From Pseudomonadota bacterium (lineage in GTDB: Bacteria > Myxococcota_A > Polyangia > Fen-1088), in assembly GCA_017881285.1 (NCBI GenBank), contig JADGRD010000279.1, positions 1 to 5,580 of the forward strand: 5,580 nt of DNA, written 5' to 3'. The position numbers were made by a program, and so were the translations under genes. The notes beneath the pieces were generated by a model. That model had not been told where the DNA came from, did no database searches, and saw nothing but the letters and a program-made list of their open reading frames with translations. This document shows, piece after piece, positions 1 through 5,580 of the stretch. Each line of letters starts with the position of its first letter. Positions within the stretch are counted from its first letter, which is position 1.

Positions 1-216
1 CTCCTTCTTCTTCTCGATGGACGAGTAGCGGGCAAGCACGAACGGCTGGTTCGCGTAGCGCGAGAGCAGATCCTTCATGTCCGCGGTCGTGATGGTGATG
101 TCGTCCACCTGGGCGAGCACGGTCTGCGGCCCGACCGCTCCCTTGAGATTGGAGTCGGACTTCCCTTTGCAACCTACGGCCAGCAAGGCCGCAGCCAGAA
201 TGATCCAGCGACGCAT
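1..216 (-). CDS. SurA/PpiC-like peptidyl-prolyl isomerase lipoprotein, N-terminal part (cut by window edge)
   Basis: The frame is open from the ATG at 216 to base 1 (72 codons) and runs off the left edge, so the 3' part is missing. Residues 1-16 form a lipoprotein signal peptide: basic MRRW, a hydrophobic run, then the lipobox LAVGC, with Cys16 (codon 171-169) as the predicted lipidated residue. After a short polar linker, residues 36-72 (VLAQVDDITITTADMKDLL, then an aromatic/basic segment ending EKKKE) match the start of the SurA N-terminal chaperone domain, which in this family precedes one or more parvulin domains. The parvulin domain itself is not in view, so isomerase activity is inferred. 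The expected role is folding of exported proteins at the outer membrane or in the periplasm. No good Shine-Dalgarno sequence precedes the start; the ATG is chosen because it gives a textbook signal peptide. The gene is codirectional with mfd, and I recall this pairing from myxobacteria. Confidence 0.8.
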   Translation of the reverse strand, partial: MRRWIILAAALLAVGCKGKSDSNLKGAVGPQTVLAQVDDITITTADMKDLLSRYANQPFVLARYSSIEKKKE

Positions 217-270
217 GGGGTTTGCATCGCACAACCGCGGCCTGGCTGCAACTGCGGTCGTCGGCGAGCT

Positions 271-280
271 CTCACGTGAG
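271..280. other. Perfect 10-bp palindrome at the edge of the mfd fragment
   Basis: CTCACGTGAG is its own reverse complement and sits where the match to mfd fades out, 55-64 bp upstream of the lipoprotein gene start. It could be an operator half-pair for that gene, a junction scar, or chance. No neighbouring promoter elements are convincing. Confidence 0.25.
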
Positions 281-466
281 CTACCAGCGGCTGCCTTTCT
301 TCCGCACCAGACGCATGATCTTGGCCGGCGCCAGCCCGGGCTCGGGTCCGAGGGAAAGTACGAGGCAGGCGGGGCCGAGCTCGTAGCCGCGAGCGCCCAT
401 GCGGCGCACGCGCGTCTTGTCGACCATGACTTCGCAGAGAAGCAGGGCTTCGTCGGGTAGGCGGCC
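277..466 (-). pseudogene. Displaced or duplicated 3' fragment of mfd
   Basis: These bases align without gaps to 2541-2730 inside mfd at a constant offset of 2264; I count about 22 mismatches in 190 bp (about 88 % identity). Read on the minus strand in the mfd frame, it begins GRLPDEALLLCEVMVDKT and continues to LVRKKGSRW, about 53 of 62 residues matching the Mfd C-terminal domain. The next codon, a lysine (AAG) in mfd, is TAG here (283-281). Leu and Thr still match, then a TGA follows at 274-272 and similarity is lost. The fragment has no start codon context, promoter or upstream helicase region, so it cannot make a working protein. Its upstream edge at 466/467 is sharp. Mismatches concentrate toward the 3' side (11 in the last 60 bp against 5 in the first 70). 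It lies about 60 bp upstream of the lipoprotein start, in the position where the native mfd end would be expected. Confidence 0.95.
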
Positions 467-581
467 TGGCTACATGATATCTCGGCCTGCCTTGATGTAC
501 ACGAGACTGTGGTGCTTCGATCGCTCGCCCTGCGGCTTCGAATGCCGAATGGGTACCGGCGAATCTCGCGACATCGATATC

Positions 582-758
582 ACCAAGCTACCAAGAGGCA
601 GCCGACTACCTTGGGCTCTCCTTCTGAAACGCGTGTTCCTGACAGACGCGCTCACATGCCCGAAGTGCCACGGCCGCATGAAGATTCTGGCCGCGATCAC
701 AAAGCCAGGAGCGATACGCAAGATTCTGGACCACCTCGGAATCCCCAGCGAAGCCCCG
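582..758 (+). pseudogene. IS91-family (Y2) transposase, C-terminal fragment
   Basis: Reading from 582, the frame encodes LPRGSRLPWALLLKRVF, then LTDALTCPKCHGRMKILAA, then an ITKPGAIRKILDHLGIPSEAPR tail. This is the conserved C-terminal signature of many IS91-like transposases: a WA-LL-RVF helix, a CPKC zinc-binding pair (Cys87 codon at 657), a RMKILAAIT strand, and an IRKILDHLG helix followed by a proline-rich end. A full transposase of this family is usually around 400-500 residues and carries HUH and paired-tyrosine catalytic motifs upstream. Only about 60 residues are left here, and the region upstream is unrelated (antisense of the mfd fragment), so it is inactive. IS91 elements move by rolling-circle transposition and can carry adjacent DNA, which makes this a plausible trace of how the neighbouring material arrived. 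The family call rests on motif recognition only. Confidence 0.72.
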
Positions 759-812
759 CGCCGCACCGCCGCGCGACCACGTGGCTGCGCCGCTGCCGCG
801 GCCGCGACGGGC

Positions 813-959
813 TCCTTCCCCCTGCTGGCGGTGAACCTGGCCGAGCGCCGGTTCTCCACCCTGGAATTCGAAGGCCCGGACACGGCCACCTGGCGCTACG
901 TGGGCGAGGTGGAGCCCGAGAGGTTCGCCCTCAACGAGAGCCGTTACCAGCGACCCCGG
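813..959 (+). pseudogene. Unidentified coding fragment following the transposase remnant
   Basis: About 49 codons in the same frame as the transposase remnant have almost every third position G or C, and read like genuine protein (for example FSTLEFEGPDTATWRYVG, then EVEPERFALNESRYQ). The coding character begins near 813, after a low-complexity Arg/Ala stretch, and fades after about 959. I do not recognise the family. It could be a far C-terminal extension of the transposase or a scrap of a different gene joined by a deletion. A GTG at 828 is the only nearby candidate start, without a convincing ribosome binding site. The rest of 960-1101 is noncoding leader of the methyltransferase gene. Confidence 0.35.
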
Positions 960-1091
960 CCCTTTCAAACAACCACGCCAATGCTCCGAACGAGGTTCAA
1001 GGTGACTTGCGCGATGGTACGCTGGTGGCATAGAACACCTGCCCGCGGAAGTGGGGCAAGCCCAAGGTCGCAGATCTCCCACTTTCGCATC

Positions 1092-1095
1092 GAGG
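1092..1095 (+). promoter_or_regulatory. Ribosome binding site deciding the methyltransferase start
   Basis: GAGG lies six bases before the ATG at 1102. The same frame is open from an upstream ATG at 1051, but that start lacks a comparable site and would add 17 residues with no family resemblance, so 1102 is preferred. Confidence 0.5.
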
Positions 1096-1101
1096 ATCGT
1101 C

Positions 1102-1836
1102 ATGAAATTTCATACCCCCAAGCGAAAGCGACTCATCGCCGCATTGGCTGCCATCGTGCTCTTCGCCGCTCTCCTGGGCGCCCTTGGCATCCCCCCCTTG
1201 CTGCGGTGGCATGGCTCACGGGCACTGCTCGACGCCTACCTGGCAACCAAGGCGGTGCACAAGCTGGAGATCGGCGCTGGCGCCTATGACAAGGACGGAT
1301 GGCTCAACACCGACATCGAGCCGACGGCGAAAGAGGCTTTCCTCGACGCCTCCAAGCCCTTCCCGCTGCCCGACCAATCCATGCACTACGTTCACAGTGA
1401 ACACGTCATCGAACATCTGACGTTTGATGACGGACTGGTGATGCTCAAGGAGAGCTTCCGGGTGCTCGACCACGGGGGGCGGGTGCGCATCGCGACGCCC
1501 TCTCTCGCCAAGGTCGTCGCGGTTCTCCAGCAGCCACCGCCGCCGGACGCGGCCGAATACCTCGCCGGAAAAGCGGTATGGCACCACTATCGGCAGACGG
1601 CCGACCCGGCCTGCTTCCTGGTGAATCACGAGATGCGTGAGTTCGGGCACCAGTTCCTCTACACGCCCAAGCTCCTGCGCGCCCGCCTCGAGGAGGCGGG
1701 CTTTGTCGACATCAAGGAATTCGCCCCGGGCGAGAGCGACGACCCTGGACTGCGCAACGTCGAGGTGCGCGCCAATTTGGACATCGCCAAGCACAACGCC
1801 TTTGAGACCTTCATCCTCGAAGGCGTCAAATCGTAG
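1102..1836 (+). CDS. Membrane-anchored class I SAM-dependent methyltransferase
   Basis: The protein has 244 residues. Residues 2-10 are strongly basic (KFHTPKRKR), and residues 11-33 form one hydrophobic helix. The rest is a Methyltransf_11-like Rossmann domain: motif I KLEIGAGAYDKDGW (54-67) with an acidic residue ending strand 2 in NTDIEP (69-74), an LDASKPFPLPD segment (81-91), the HSEHVIEHLT block (98-107), the RVLDHGGRVRIATPSL block (120-135), and a late GHQFLYTPKLLRARLEEAGF block (182-201) followed by PGESDDPGLRNVE. This is close to predicted methyltransferases often found in polysaccharide or glycosyltransferase clusters, but the substrate cannot be read from sequence. The catalytic fold looks complete and the frame is undamaged, unlike everything around it. 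The gene is divergent from the isomerase gene and convergent with mfd, with no partner gene. The basic N-terminus predicts N-in topology, which would put the catalytic domain outside the cytoplasm; this is unexpected for a SAM enzyme. Confidence 0.88.
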   Translation: MKFHTPKRKRLIAALAAIVLFAALLGALGIPPLLRWHGSRALLDAYLATKAVHKLEIGAGAYDKDGWLNTDIEPTAKEAFLDASKPFPLPDQSMHYVHSEHVIEHLTFDDGLVMLKESFRVLDHGGRVRIATPSLAKVVAVLQQPPPPDAAEYLAGKAVWHHYRQTADPACFLVNHEMREFGHQFLYTPKLLRARLEEAGFVDIKEFAPGESDDPGLRNVEVRANLDIAKHNAFETFILEGVKS

Positions 1837-1902
1837 GGTCCCGTCAGCTGCGAGCGCACGGCCGGCCCGCACCCAGCGCCCCCGAGAGCCGGTTGGCTGT
1901 GA

Positions 1903-1917
1903 CCCCATCTCATGGGG
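1903..1917 (+). terminator. Possible hairpin terminator after the methyltransferase gene
   Basis: CCCCAT and ATGGGG flank a 3-base CTC loop, forming a perfect 6-bp stem 67 bases past the methyltransferase stop. A smaller hairpin (AGCC-GGTT-GGCT) lies just upstream at 1887-1898. No T-tract follows, so this is at best a weak intrinsic terminator. Confidence 0.3.
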
Positions 1918-1987
1918 CTTGGCCGCAACCGTCTGCTTCTCGACTTTGAGCTGGGACAATCCTGCTCTTCCGTGGATCATTTCTACC

Positions 1988-2118
1988 ATGCGACCAGCAT
2001 GGCCAACGCAACTTCCCCTCGTAGCCACCGTCGCCCTGCTTCTCGCGGTGGCGGGTGTGACAAGTACGCGCCCGCGCACTCGGCCGATGCATCGCCCAAC
2101 TTGGACGCCCCGGTATAG
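1988..2118 (+). pseudogene. Short lipoprotein gene broken by a one-base frameshift
   Basis: From the ATG at 1988 the first frame gives MRPAWPTQLPLVATVALLLAVAG, a hydrophobic signal peptide with the first part of a lipobox but no cysteine. Shifting by one base at the G run 2053-2055 puts Cys (TGT, 2056-2058) exactly where a lipobox needs it. The frame then reads CDKYAPAHSADASPNLDAPV before TAG at 2116-2118. One missing G in that run therefore restores LLLAVAGC followed by an Asp/Ala/Pro-rich linker typical of secreted myxobacterial lipoproteins. Unrepaired, the first frame continues to 2125 with Arg-rich nonsense. The restored product would be only 43 residues, so the gene is probably also truncated at its 3' end, close to where base composition drops. 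A sequencing error in the G run is an alternative. The ribosome binding site is weak. Confidence 0.5.
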
Positions 2119-2415
2119 AGGATAGTTCGGGGCAGATTGACGTGTAGGTCTCTGTTGTTGACGTAATGTTTCTCATCGGACATTTTACTGTGGATGCGTT
2201 TCGCCCAAGGCAAAACGGCGCTTGAAACGACTATCCGCTCCGCCTTCGTTCGTTGCAAAGACGAGTGTGTGTGCCGTCGTGTCGACTTCGACCGTTGATG
2301 GGTCGTCGTCCAAAGCGATGCGATTGCAGGCTTGTTTGAGCGAGCCAACCTCTGCCAGCGCGGAGCTTCGTCTTCGAACGTCGGCAGAGGCGATGACGCA
2401 TGGAGGAGAAGCCGG
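2119..2415. other. Low-GC spacer downstream of mfd, no clear gene
   Basis: GC is about 48 % over 2111-2230, against roughly 70 % in sampled mfd sequence, and rises again toward the mfd stop. I find no gene with a usable start. On the minus strand the mfd frame stays open for 76 codons beyond its own stop, to TAA at 2187-2185. That stretch contains a protein-like segment (LDDDPSTVEVDTTAHTLVF) but no ATG or GTG, so it may be a gene scrap. An 8-bp inverted repeat (CCTCTGCC at 2349-2356, GGCAGAGG at 2383-2390, 26-base loop) lies 26-67 bases past the mfd stop; it lacks a T-tract and is a poor terminator. Confidence 0.4.
2137..2164. repeat. Pair of TTGACGT direct repeats, 21 bp apart
   Basis: TTGACGT occurs at 2137-2143 and again at 2158-2164, start to start 21 bp, i.e. 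two helical turns, so both copies face the same side of the DNA. They lie in the low-GC stretch just after the broken lipoprotein gene. In-phase direct repeats of this kind are seen in transposon ends and regulator sites; which applies here, if either, cannot be told. Confidence 0.35.
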
Positions 2416-5400
2416 CTACTTTGCCCGCGGCTGTGCTCCTTCGTCGCACCCTGCGACCTCCCGGATGCGGGCTCGCGCGGCGGCCATGCGATCTTTGCGC
2501 TCCGCCTCGGTGAAGGCATAGCTCAATCGCATGTCGGGCGTGAGCTTCCAGCGGCTGCCCTGCCGCTGGACCAGGCGCATGACCTTGGCCGGCTCCAGGC
2601 GGGGCTCGGGTCCGAGGGAAAGCACGAGGCGGGCGGGCCCGAGCTCGTAACCGCGGGCGCCCATGCGGCGCACGAGCGTCTTGTCAACCATGACTTCGCA
2701 GAGAAGCTGGGCCTCGTCGGGCAGGCGGCCGTAGCGATCCTCGATCTCGGCCGCGATCGCGCGCACCCCATCCTCGTCGCTGGCCTGGGCGAGGCGACGG
2801 TAGAATTCCAGGCGCTGGCCGGGATCGGGAATGTGATCGTCGGGCAGGAAGGCGGGCACGTCGACGGTGATCTCCGGATCGTGCTCGGTCCGGATGGGCT
2901 GCCCGCGCAGCTCGGCCACCGCCTCTTCGAGAATGCGCGCGTAGGTGTCGAAGCCGACCGCCGCGACCAGGCCGGATTGCTTCGCCCCGAGGAGCTCGCC
3001 GGCGCCGCGAATCTCCAGATCCGCACTGGCGATCTGAAACCCGGCGCCCAGTTCGGTGAAGCGCTGGAGTACGGCCAGGCGCTGCGCCGCCTCGTTGGTC
3101 ATGCGCTGATCGGAGGGCACCACCAGATAGCAGAAGGCGCGCTCGCGGGCGCGGCCGATGCGGCCGCGCAACTGGTAGAGCTGCGCGAGACCGAAACGGT
3201 CGGCCTGGTTGACGATCATGGTATTGGCGCGCGGGATGTCGAGGCCCGATTCGATGATGGTCGTGCAGCACAGGATGTCGTAGCGGCCGTCGACGAAATC
3301 GATCATCACCTTCTCGAGCTTGCCCTCGGCCATCTGGCCGTGCGCCATGGCCACGCGGGCCTGGGGTGCGATGGCCCGGATCTCCTTGGTCCACTTCGCC
3401 AGATCCTCGATGCGGTTGTGCACGAAGAAGATCTGGCCGCCGCGCGCCAGCTCCTTGGCGATGGCCTCACCGAGTAAGCCGGGATCGAACTGGCAGACGA
3501 AGGTGCGGATGGCTAGGCGATCGGCGGGCGGCGTGGCGATGACCGAGATCTCGCGCAGGCCGGCGAGACCCATTTGCAGGGTGCGCGGGATCGGCGTCGC
3601 GGTCAGGGTCAGCACGTCCACCTGCGAGCGCATCTCCTTGAGCCGCTCCTTGTGGGTCACGCCGAAGCGTTGCTCCTCGTCGATGACGAGCAGGCCAAGC
3701 TGCTTGAAGCGCACGTCGCGCGAGAGCAGGCGGTGCGTGCCGACGACCACGTCGACCTGGCCGGCCTCGATGTCGCGCACGATGGCCTTCTGCTCGGCCG
3801 GCTTGCGAAAGCGCGACAGCGAGGCCACGCGCACGGGAAAGTCGCGGAACCTTTCGCTGAAGGTGACGACGTGCTGCTCGACAAGCACCGTGGTGGGCGC
3901 CAGCACCGCAACCTGCCGGCCGCCCGACACGGCCAGCAAGGCCGCGCGCAGGGCGACCTCGGTCTTGCCGTAGCCTACGTCGCCGCACACCAGGCGATCC
4001 ATGGGCGTGTCGGCCTGCATGTCGGCCAGCACCTCGCCGATGGCACGTTCCTGGTCCGCGGTTTCCTCGAAGGCGAAGGTCTCCTCGAACTCGCTGAACA
4101 TGACGTCGGGGGCGGGGAAGGCATGGCCGGGCAGGGCGCGGCGCTGGGCATAGAGCTGCAGCAGCTCCTCGGCCATCTTGCGCGTCTCGGCCGATACGCG
4201 CCGCCGCTTCTCCGTCCAGGTGACGCCGCCCAGCTTGTCGAGACGTACGCTCTCGGGCGAGCCGCCGGCGAAGCGGTGGATCACGGAGACGCGATACACC
4301 GGCAGGTAGAGGGCGCCACCGGCATACTCGAGGTGGAGGAAGTCCTGCGGCACGCCGCGGACGGCGAGCTTGGCCAGGCCCCGGTAGCGGCCCACCCCGT
4401 GCTCGTCGTGCACCACCAGATCGCCCGCGGCGATCCCGGACAGATCGCCGAAGGACGCGACCGTGTCGGACGGCGGGGGACGGTGGGCGCGCGGGCCGAA
4501 GATCTCTTCTTCCGCGACGACGACCAAGCGATCGGCGGGCAGCTCGAAGCCGCGCGTGAGCGGCCCCACGAGCACGGACAGTTTCGCGCCGTCGGGCGCG
4601 AGCAAGGACGCCAGCCCGCCTTCGTTCCGGCGTGTCTCGGCGGCAAGCCCCAACGCCGCGAGCACCGCGGTGAGGCGCTCGGCATGGCCCCGGCCGGGCG
4701 CGACCAGACACACCCGCGCGCCGCCCTCGAGCCAAGCGCACAGTCGGCGCGCGAGCGCCGGCCCGATGTCGGCGTCGCCACGCTGCTTGAGCAACTCGGC
4801 GCGCAGGCCAGCGGTGGGCAGGGCGGCGACCCGCACGCGCAGGGCAGCATCCGTCGCGTCAGCCGGCGCTATCGGCTCAATCTCCACGGTGTGCAACTCG
4901 ACGCGTGGCCATTCGCCGAGCGCCTGGTGCGCCTCGTCCTCGTCGAGGAAGAATTCGTGTGCGTCGAGGGCCAGCCGATGGTCTTCCAGCCGATGCTGGG
5001 CAATTTCGCGCAGGCGGCTCATCTCGCGCCGGGCTTGCGCCAGCGTGGCCTCGGGATCCTCGACGACCAGCGTGGTCGCGGCCGGCAGGTACTCGAAGAC
5101 GGAGCCCATGCGCGCGTGGAAGACGGGCGCCAGTGATTCGATGCCGAAGAACTCCTCGCCCGCCTCGATGTGCTCCAGGATGGTACGCGTTTTGCTCGAC
5201 GGATAGGCCGCGCGATCCGCAGCGTCGAGAACGCGGGCGCGCGGATTGCCGCCCTCGGTGGCCACGGTCTCGCGCACGGCATGGAAGGCTAGGCGCTCGA
5301 TGGGGCGCAGGGTGCGCTGCGTGGCCGCGTCGAAGAGACGCAGCGATTCGACCTCGTCACCGAACATTTCGATGCGCACGGGGTGCCGGTAGACGGGGGA

Positions 5401-5580
5401 GAAGACGTCGACCACCGCGCCACGCACGGCGAAGGTGCCGGGATCGTCCACGACCTGCGCGCGGGCAAACCCGCCGCGCAGAAGGTCGCGCACCAGCGCC
5501 TCCCGGTCGAACCGGCGGCCCGCCTCGACGGTCCCGCATAGGCGCGCGAAGGGCGCGGGCGGGATCACGCGGCGAAAGAG
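2416..5580 (-). CDS. mfd: Transcription-repair coupling factor Mfd (5' end beyond window)
   Basis: Mfd is an ATP-driven DNA translocase that removes stalled RNA polymerase and recruits UvrA for transcription-coupled repair. The frame runs off the right edge; 1054 residues are visible and roughly 110-160 N-terminal residues are missing by comparison with usual lengths near 1150-1200. Counting the GTG at 5568 as residue 1 (not a real start), the domains in order are: UvrB-like N-terminal part to about 165; a divergent middle domain to about 380; the RNA-polymerase-interacting CarD-like domain (GDLVVHDEHGVGRYRG at 382-397, on to about 433); the RecG-like motor, with Walker A GDVGYGKT (529-536), DEEQ box (630-633), TATPIPRT (656-663) and motif VI QLRGRIGR (799-806); the translocation motif region LEIRGAGELLGAKQSG (851-866); and the autoinhibitory C-terminal domain (about 900-1040). 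All helicase motifs are intact, so the gene looks functional. Residues 947-1007 are the part duplicated at 277-466. The coding sequence ends at TAG 2418-2416. Confidence 0.98.
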   Translation of the reverse strand, partial: LFRRVIPPAPFARLCGTVEAGRRFDREALVRDLLRGGFARAQVVDDPGTFAVRGAVVDVFSPVYRHPVRIEMFGDEVESLRLFDAATQRTLRPIERLAFHAVRETVATEGGNPRARVLDAADRAAYPSSKTRTILEHIEAGEEFFGIESLAPVFHARMGSVFEYLPAATTLVVEDPEATLAQARREMSRLREIAQHRLEDHRLALDAHEFFLDEDEAHQALGEWPRVELHTVEIEPIAPADATDAALRVRVAALPTAGLRAELLKQRGDADIGPALARRLCAWLEGGARVCLVAPGRGHAERLTAVLAALGLAAETRRNEGGLASLLAPDGAKLSVLVGPLTRGFELPADRLVVVAEEEIFGPRAHRPPPSDTVASFGDLSGIAAGDLVVHDEHGVGRYRGLAKLAVRGVPQDFLHLEYAGGALYLPVYRVSVIHRFAGGSPESVRLDKLGGVTWTEKRRRVSAETRKMAEELLQLYAQRRALPGHAFPAPDVMFSEFEETFAFEETADQERAIGEVLADMQADTPMDRLVCGDVGYGKTEVALRAALLAVSGGRQVAVLAPTTVLVEQHVVTFSERFRDFPVRVASLSRFRKPAEQKAIVRDIEAGQVDVVVGTHRLLSRDVRFKQLGLLVIDEEQRFGVTHKERLKEMRSQVDVLTLTATPIPRTLQMGLAGLREISVIATPPADRLAIRTFVCQFDPGLLGEAIAKELARGGQIFFVHNRIEDLAKWTKEIRAIAPQARVAMAHGQMAEGKLEKVMIDFVDGRYDILCCTTIIESGLDIPRANTMIVNQADRFGLAQLYQLRGRIGRARERAFCYLVVPSDQRMTNEAAQRLAVLQRFTELGAGFQIASADLEIRGAGELLGAKQSGLVAAVGFDTYARILEEAVAELRGQPIRTEHDPEITVDVPAFLPDDHIPDPGQRLEFYRRLAQASDEDGVRAIAAEIEDRYGRLPDEAQLLCEVMVDKTLVRRMGARGYELGPARLVLSLGPEPRLEPAKVMRLVQRQGSRWKLTPDMRLSYAFTEAERKDRMAAARARIREVAGCDEGAQPRAK
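2541..2730 (-). repeat. Intact copy of the direct repeat shared with 277-466
   Basis: This part of mfd encodes residues 947-1009 or so of the visible protein (GRLPDEAQLL to SRWKL). It is matched gap-free by the fragment at 277-466 in the same orientation. The longest perfect run I can count is 21 bp, 2687-2707 here and 423-443 in the other copy. If the downstream DNA entered by recombination in mfd, the crossover should lie at or near the 2730 side, where identity is highest and the match stops abruptly. Confidence 0.93.

Larger units (their letters stand above)
467..2415. mobile_element. Probable inserted segment between mfd and the lipoprotein gene, largely decayed
   Basis: The interval is bracketed by the two direct copies of the mfd 3' region (277-466 and 2541-2730). 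It contains a truncated IS91-type transposase, an intact methyltransferase gene on the opposite strand to mfd, a frameshifted lipoprotein gene, and a low-GC stretch. This mix of strand reversal, gene scraps and uneven base composition is typical of an insertion zone. No integrase, complete transposase, terminal inverted repeat or target-site duplication is visible, so the element type is not established. If the present mfd tail arrived with the insertion, the true right boundary lies inside 2541-2730. The 115 bases at 467-581 hold nothing I can identify. Confidence 0.4.

Noticed and set aside
77..460. Plus-strand 127-codon open frame over the left end
   Set aside because: It is antisense to the lipoprotein signal peptide and to the mfd fragment, both of which have clear minus-strand identities.
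1007..1036. Sigma-70-like promoter (TTGCGC, 18 bases, TAGAAC) before the methyltransferase
   Set aside because: Only three of six and four of six consensus positions match; in this composition such pairs arise by chance. A sigma-54 reading of the same area also fails, because the GG and GC are 12 bases apart rather than 10.
399..1289. A single 296-codon plus-strand gene
   Set aside because: Its first 22 codons are antisense to the mfd fragment and its end overlaps the methyltransferase in another frame. Only 582-758 and perhaps 813-959 look like protein, so it was split into remnants.
1216..2079. Minus-strand open frame of 287 codons
   Set aside because: It lies antisense to the methyltransferase, which has all its family motifs and a ribosome binding site; the minus-strand product shows no recognisable domain.
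2332..3477. Long plus-strand open frame of 381 codons
   Set aside because: It is antisense to the conserved C-terminal part of mfd; its His/Gly/Ala-rich translation is the usual mirror of a high-GC gene.
3574..5136. Plus-strand open frame of 520 codons
   Set aside because: It is antisense to the mfd motor and RNA-polymerase-interacting regions, whose motifs are unmistakable. Open antisense frames are expected with strong G/C third-position bias.
5566..5568. GTG as the start of mfd
   Set aside because: The frame remains open to the window edge, and Mfd proteins have over 100 residues before this UvrB-like segment, so the real start lies outside the window.
1..5580. CRISPR array, tRNA, rRNA or toxin-antitoxin pair
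   Set aside because: I looked for regularly spaced repeats, cloverleaf-like arms and small paired genes on both strands and found none that held up.

Overview
The window comes from a high-GC bacterium, most likely a myxobacterium or other former deltaproteobacterium. This rests on the strong G/C third-position bias of the long genes, the style of the lipoprotein signal peptides, and the pairing of mfd with a SurA/PpiC-type lipoprotein gene. The taxonomic call is inference; no marker gene is present.

Layout. The right 57 % (2416-5580, minus strand) is the transcription-repair coupling factor gene mfd. It is complete at its 3' end and cut by the window edge at its 5' end. The far left (1-216, minus strand) is the 5' end of a gene for an exported lipoprotein resembling the N-terminal chaperone segment of SurA/PpiC peptidyl-prolyl isomerases. 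It points the same way as mfd and was probably once its direct downstream neighbour.

Between them lie about 2.2 kb that look like an insertion and its debris. Next to the isomerase gene, at 277-466, is a second, decayed copy of the mfd 3' region: about 190 bp, about 88 % identical, without gaps and in the same orientation, ending in a nonsense codon. From 467 to 2415 there is, in order: a fragment of an IS91-family (Y2) transposase C-terminus; an unidentified coding scrap; one intact gene on the plus strand for a class I SAM-dependent methyltransferase with an N-terminal membrane helix; a short lipoprotein gene broken by a one-base frameshift; and a stretch with clearly lower GC (about 48 % over 2111-2230) and no clear gene.

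The most economical reading is that foreign DNA entered the 3' end of mfd. It either brought a replacement tail (so mfd stays intact and the displaced native tail remains as the 277-466 fragment) or made a partial duplication, and the island then decayed apart from the methyltransferase. The duplication is seen directly in the sequence; the mechanism is inference. I do not see a complete novel multi-gene system. The points most worth following are the mfd tail duplication and the membrane-anchored methyltransferase left inside the insertion.
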